From assembly GCF_910592395.1 (NCBI RefSeq), contig NC_088326.1, positions 5,897,001 through 5,961,000 of the forward strand: a DNA stretch of 64,000 bases. The letters run 5' to 3'. Of this stretch, positions 59,401 to 64,000 are shown piece after piece. A program made the translations under genes and the position numbers. Under the pieces are notes generated by a model. That model made no database searches and was not told where the DNA came from. It was given only the letters and a program-made list of their open reading frames with translations. The number at the start of each line of letters is the position of its first letter. The first letter of the stretch is position 1. The stretch comes from Lineus longissimus. Its lineage: Eukaryota > Nemertea > Pilidiophora > Heteronemertea > Lineidae.

Positions 59401-60604
59401 TTATGGTAGTTGATAAAGCTTGGAATCAGTGAAACCTTGGAACCAGTGATAAACCTTGGAATCAGTCCTAAAAATGCATAAAAACATGAAATAATGCCAT
59501 TCGAACCTAACGTGGTTACGAATCAACATTTGGAGCTTATTCTTACATGATCAGATCGGAATTTTATGGTAATTTAGAAATCTGTCGCATATCCGATTCA
59601 ATAGTCTATATTTTAGAACAACCCAGTTGTACCTCGCCTCCAGTGTACAGTACTGATCTCCCAAATATGGGAAGACACGCCCACCACACACCCATAATAT
59701 TGACCAATAGCGCTCCTCTTATAAATACGCCACCACCACGCGGGGCCTATTTGAACTACGGATCGGTCTGTTCATACAGGGTGATACAGAGAAAATTGGG
59801 GGCCTGTCATGCATTATGCATGGATAAGGTTGACGACTATGTCTAGGCCTAATTGTCTATGATTGACTGATATTTTATAACAAACGATGAATAAAAGAAG
59901 CCTATTAATGTATGTTTATTACCGAAGTTTGCGGATGAAAATTTCCTTTATCGTCTATGGAATACAAAACAATCATAAAAACTAATTTTTGCTTCCATTG
60001 AAGAGAAATAAAATATTTTAACGACCACAGCGCATTGCCAATTGATGACGTCATCCTCCACATTAAAAATGTTGGCTTCTGAACTAACTGGCAAATTGCT
60101 ATCAATAAAGTCAGCTGGGACGAGACTGTCAGATGGGAGGGTATAAATCGTGGAAGGAACGCACCCGATTTCCCGCGCTATTTGCACAGTGATTCCATGG
60201 TTTACATTGAATATTCCAAGGTTTATCAGTGTTTCCAAGGTTTCACTAATTCCATACTTTATCAACTACCTGTGATTATTGATATTTCGCGGGAAATGAA
60301 ATTGTAAAAAACCGCAAAACTCCAAAGATTTCCAGATTTCATACAACCACCGAGCTCACTTTGATTCCGAAGTATTTTTGGGGCAGTTTTGAATATCAGG
60401 ACTGTGAAGGGCTTGCTATCAAGGAACGCATGCAATCAGAAGGAATAGAGAGATAACCCAAGTTTAGCAACCCACGTGTATTGCATTTGTTGACACTTGA
60501 GCTTCACAAGTACTTCTTTTACAATTTCTTTTCCCGCGAAATCTCAAAGATCACATGACCTGTAATCGTGAATTGAAAATAACATCAATCAATAAAGAAA
60601 CGGC

Positions 60605-61625
60605 GACATTTTATTGCAGGATGTTTGTTCTTCCTCTGGTTCATCAATAAACCATTTTTCTAAACGTGTTTGATGCTTTCGAAAAAAACGCGTTATTCGT
60701 TATTTCTAGTACGTACAAGTCCTGACGCGAAAGACCTTTCCCGCCACGTGAGTACACGCCGTGATCCGAGTTCACGTCACCCCGCTAGACATTTTATGAT
60801 CAGAGGGGTAATCAAGCGCCATCAGCGTGACGTCGGAATAATCGATTTCAGCACCAAGACGTCACAGGGTAGATCCATGGCTCCAGGCAACGGTAACCGG
60901 AAAAACGCCGACCGACCGACCGACCGACCGACCTACTCGCCGACTCTGACAACCTCACTTACGGCATCCCATTCGCGCCTCATAGCCCGGTAACCGGAAA
61001 AACGCCGACCGACCGACCGACTGACCTGCCAACCTACCGTCATAGTGCAGTATCCCTTTCGCTTCTCTATAGCACATGTATCTGTGTAGTGCCCAGCGCA
61101 ATGGACGTGATGGAGTCCGACGTGTCTGACAGCAGCATCTCCAGTCAATTATACCGGGAAAACGAGTTCACCCGGTAAGGAACTGATAACGATACTCTTA
61201 AGATATGCTATGTCTACATGGTCGGTAGATATGAAAACATGATTTGGGCCTAATCTATGCACTGTAGTTTTTCTACTCGAGTGTCTCGACCGATGCAATG
61301 CATGAACTGCAACGCGCAACATGCATTTGTTGTCATTTGACCAGCGCACGTGCGCTTGTTTACAATTTCATTTCACGTGACCTGCTATCGTGGATTGGAT
61401 ATACATGTATCACATTGACTTAAGAGACCTGTGACTCAACTACGAAACTCCTTGGGTTGGTAGGTCGGAAGGTCGGTCGGTCAGTCGGTCGGTCGGTCGG
61501 TCGGTCGGTCGGTCGGCGTTTTTCCGGTTACCCCAGGCAACGCCTTACTAGTGCATCGTTCCACGTGGAAAGGGTCGACGCATGGAGAGCTAACTCGGGT
61601 CAAATCAGAGTTAACATCGGAAAAG
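60605..61625 (+). repeat. Interspersed repeat, copy B, split by a transposon
   Basis: Parts 60605-60891 and 61533-61625 together match the reverse complement of the unbroken copy at 14150-14535. The break coincides exactly with the insertion and its target duplication. Confidence 0.7.
60892..61532. mobile_element. Non-autonomous transposon with GACC-repeat inverted termini, copy 2
   Basis: The termini GGTAACCGGAAAAACGCCGA plus GACC repeats and their mirror bound 641 bp. Direct repeats CCAGGCAAC at 60883-60891 and 61533-61541 form the target duplication. The uninterrupted paralog at 14150-14535 has one diverged copy of that site. A second terminus-like block starts at 60990, so the left end is doubled. 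Part of the interior is inverted relative to copy 1. Confidence 0.8.
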
Positions 61626-61745
61626 CATCATAATTCAGTCAGATTTGCATCTTTCCTTTAATTGTGCAATATATTGATGAAAACTACATGTAGAATAGGA
61701 GGTGACTGGTGGGCTGCCGACAGCTGGGTATTATTGCCCTTAATA

Positions 61746-61830
61746 ATGCCAATGGTCATTTAAATCAGCACAACAGCTTTATGATAAAAACAGCATAATT
61801 CTCAGGTTGCTTGAATCAGCACAACAGCAT
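61746..61830 (+). repeat. Isolated units of the end-of-window satellite
   Basis: Two to three units of the CAGGTTGCTTGAATCAGCAC type, as in 63193-64000, lie inside the palindromic element. Confidence 0.6.
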
Positions 61831-63192
61831 TAGTCGTGACGTGCATGCCTATATTTGGGAGATCAGTAATGTACACTGGAGGCGAGGTATGACTGGGTTG
61901 TTCAAAAATATAGATTATTGAATCGGATATGCGACTGATTTCTAAACTACCGTCCAATTCCGATCTGATCATGTAAAAATAAGCTCCAAATATTGATTCG
62001 TAACCACCTTAGGTTCAAATGGTAGTGGATAAAACTTGGAATCAGTGAAACCATGTAACCTGTGCTAAACCATGGAATAGTCAGTACTAAACCGTGGAAT
62101 CACTGTGCAAGTACCGCGTGAAATCGGGTGCGTTCCTTGCAAAATTTATACCCTTCCAACTGCCAATCTCGTCCCAGCTGACTTTATTGATAGCAATTTG
62201 CCAGTAGTTCCAGAAACCACCTTTTTGTGGAGGATGACGTCATCATGGAATGCATTTAAAATGCGTTGTTGTCGTTAAAAAATAAACTTATATTCATGAC
62301 GGGCCGCAATTGCAAATATCTAATGATTTCTTTTCAATGAAAGCAAAAGAAAGGTTTTGTGATTGTTTTGTATTCCATATACTATCAAAATAAAACTTTT
62401 TTATTAGAAGAATCATTTTGTATATATAATGCTTTGATTAAGCTTGGTATATAGGACAAACATGTATACATGAATCACTAAAAAAAATGTGTCCGCTTAG
62501 AACTGGTGACATCACGAAAATATATCTACATCCCTCGATGTGTACATGAAAATGTACGAAATCGCTCACTGTGAAGGAAATCGTTCTCATTTTTCATCTC
62601 CGAACCCGGCTAAAACCTTCGGTAATAAATCTTCTTATACACTTGTCATGTTTAAGATGATGTACGGATAAGTGCCAGCCGGTACTGCATGATATAGTCA
62701 ATCTTCTCTGTATCACCCTGTATGATCACACCGCTCCGTAGTTCAGTTATGCCCCGTGTGGTGGCGTAGGAAGCGGAGCGCTGATTGGTCCATCTTATGG
62801 GTGTGTGGTGGGCGTGTCGTGACGTGCATGCCCATATTTAGGAGATCAGGAGGCGAGGTCTGACTGGATTGTTCTAAAATATAGATTGTTGAATCGGAAA
62901 TGCGACTGATTTCTAAACTACCGTCAAATTCCGATCTGATCATGTAAAATAAGCTCCAAATATTGATTCGTAACCACCTTAGGTTCCAATGGCATTATTT
63001 CATGTTTTTATGCATTTTTAGGACTGATTCCATGGTTTAGCACAGGTTACATGGTTTCACTGATTCCAAGTTTTATCAACTACCGGTTCAAATCGCATTA
63101 TTTCATGTTTTTATGCATTTTTAGGACTGATTCCAAGGTTTATCACTGGTTTCAAGGTTTCACTGGTTCCAAGCTTTATCACCTACCATTAT

Positions 63193-64000
63193 GTTGAGGT
63201 CGCTTGAATCAGCTGCACATCAGCAATATGATAAAAACTGCATTATTCTCAGGTTGCTCGAATCAGGACAACAGCATTATTCTCAGGTTGCTTGAATCAG
63301 CACAATAGCATCATGATGCGATTGTTTGAATCAGCATTGCAGCATTATGATGAGGTTGAATCAGCACACAACATTACGATCAGGTTGGTTGAATCAGCAC
63401 AGCAGCATTAATGAGGTTGCTTGAATAAGCACATCAGCATTATGATAAATCAGCATTATTCTCAGGTTGCTTGAATCAGGACAACAGCATTATTCTCAGG
63501 TTGCTTGAATCAGCACAGCTACATTATGACATGGTCGTTTGAGTCAGCACAACATCATTATGATGAGATTGTTTGAATCAGCACTGCAGCATTATGACAT
63601 GGAAGTTTGAATCAGTACAGTAGCATTATGAATAGAGAAGTTGTTTCAATCAGTGCAACATCATTATGATGAGGTTGCTTGATCAGGACAACAGCGTTAT
63701 GATATGGAAGTTTGAATCAGTACAGTAGCATTATGAATAGAGATGTTGTTTCAATCAGTACAACATCATTATGATATGGAAGTTTGAATCAGTACAGCAG
63801 CATTATGAATAGAGAGGTTGTTTCAATCAGTGCAACATCATTATGATGAGGTTGCTTGATCAGGACAACAGCATTATGACATGGAAGTTTGAATCAGTAC
63901 AGCAGCATTATGAATAGAGAGGTTGTTTCAATCAGTACAACATCATTATGATGAGGTTGCTTGATCAGGACAACAGCATTATGACATGGAAGTTTGAATC
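63193..64000 (+). repeat. Satellite with units of about 35 bp and a higher-order period of about 105 bp; runs off the window
   Basis: Units of about 34-36 bp read CATTATGATGAGGTTGCTTG then AATCAGCACAACAG. From about 63590 the array organises into three-unit blocks marked by GGAAGTTTGAATCAGTACAG (63601, 63709, 63778, 63883, 63987 approximately). It starts at the right edge of the palindromic element. Confidence 0.8.

Larger units (their letters stand above)
59406..63187. mobile_element. Large palindromic element, 3.8 kb
   Basis: The left arm (59406-59811) and right arm (62694-63187) are long inverted repeats starting GGTAG(T/G)TGATAAAGCTTGG. The right arm carries one extra duplicated block of about 114 bp. 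The short direct repeat ATTAT at 59401-59405 and 63188-63192 is a possible 5-bp target duplication. A second pair of inverted arms lies inside (about 59890-60270 and about 62000-62400). A further partial copy is at 61850-62030. There is no transposase frame. The interior also holds the split repeat and the GACC-terminus transposon. Confidence 0.65.

Overview
This is a repeat-rich, AT-leaning animal nuclear window. Genes are broken into short exons by GT-AG introns of up to about 5 kb. The space between them holds tRNA-derived SINEs, non-autonomous inverted-repeat transposons and satellites. I see no bacterial, organellar, rRNA or CRISPR feature. The receptor families and the SINE type (tRNA head, ATT-rich tail) suggest a marine invertebrate, but I cannot name the phylum.

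Three host genes can be assembled by eye.
(1) Minus strand, 3974-4531: the start of a small secreted cysteine-containing protein, with a TATA-like box, a signal-peptide exon and a cysteine-bearing exon. Its 3' end is unresolved.
(2) Plus strand, about 19158-24225: six exons encoding a protein of about 360 residues. It has both lobes (S1 and S2) of an ionotropic-glutamate-receptor ligand-binding domain, no channel segment between them, and a C-terminal GPI-anchor-like tail. The arginine that normally grips the ligand carboxylate appears to be missing. This is the most unusual gene here.
(3) Minus strand, 50807 down to 33407: eight exons, 971 codons, of a metabotropic-glutamate-receptor-like class C GPCR (Venus-flytrap domain, cysteine-rich domain, seven helices, long tail with a PDZ-type end). 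All exon phases agree. The first coding exon(s) were not found. Genes 2 and 3 converge tail to tail across about 9 kb of mostly empty sequence that contains one orphan collagen-like terminal exon.

Mobile and repeated DNA by region:
- 336-3698: nested inverted repeats around a four-copy 170-bp tandem array.
- 5279-6238: TA-ended element with arms of about 260 bp.
- 8165-8645: foldback element.
- 12278-12990 and 44659-44986: GACTCC-type MITEs.
- 13762-13868: tiny element with a pentanucleotide core.
- 22160, 42641, 48021 and 54629: TTAA-ended family.
- 17432 and 48472: TA-ended MITEs.
- 37341-38162: element with another nested inside it.
- 46787-47294 and 60892-61532: elements with GACC-repeat inverted termini and 9-10 bp target duplications. 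The second lies inside a repeat whose uninterrupted paralog is at 14150-14535.
- 59406-63187: a 3.8-kb palindromic element.
- 63193-64000: a satellite that runs off the window.

The two receptor-type genes both carry amino-acid-binding bilobed domains, one coupled to a GPCR and one apparently tethered to the membrane without a channel. Whether they act together cannot be told from sequence.
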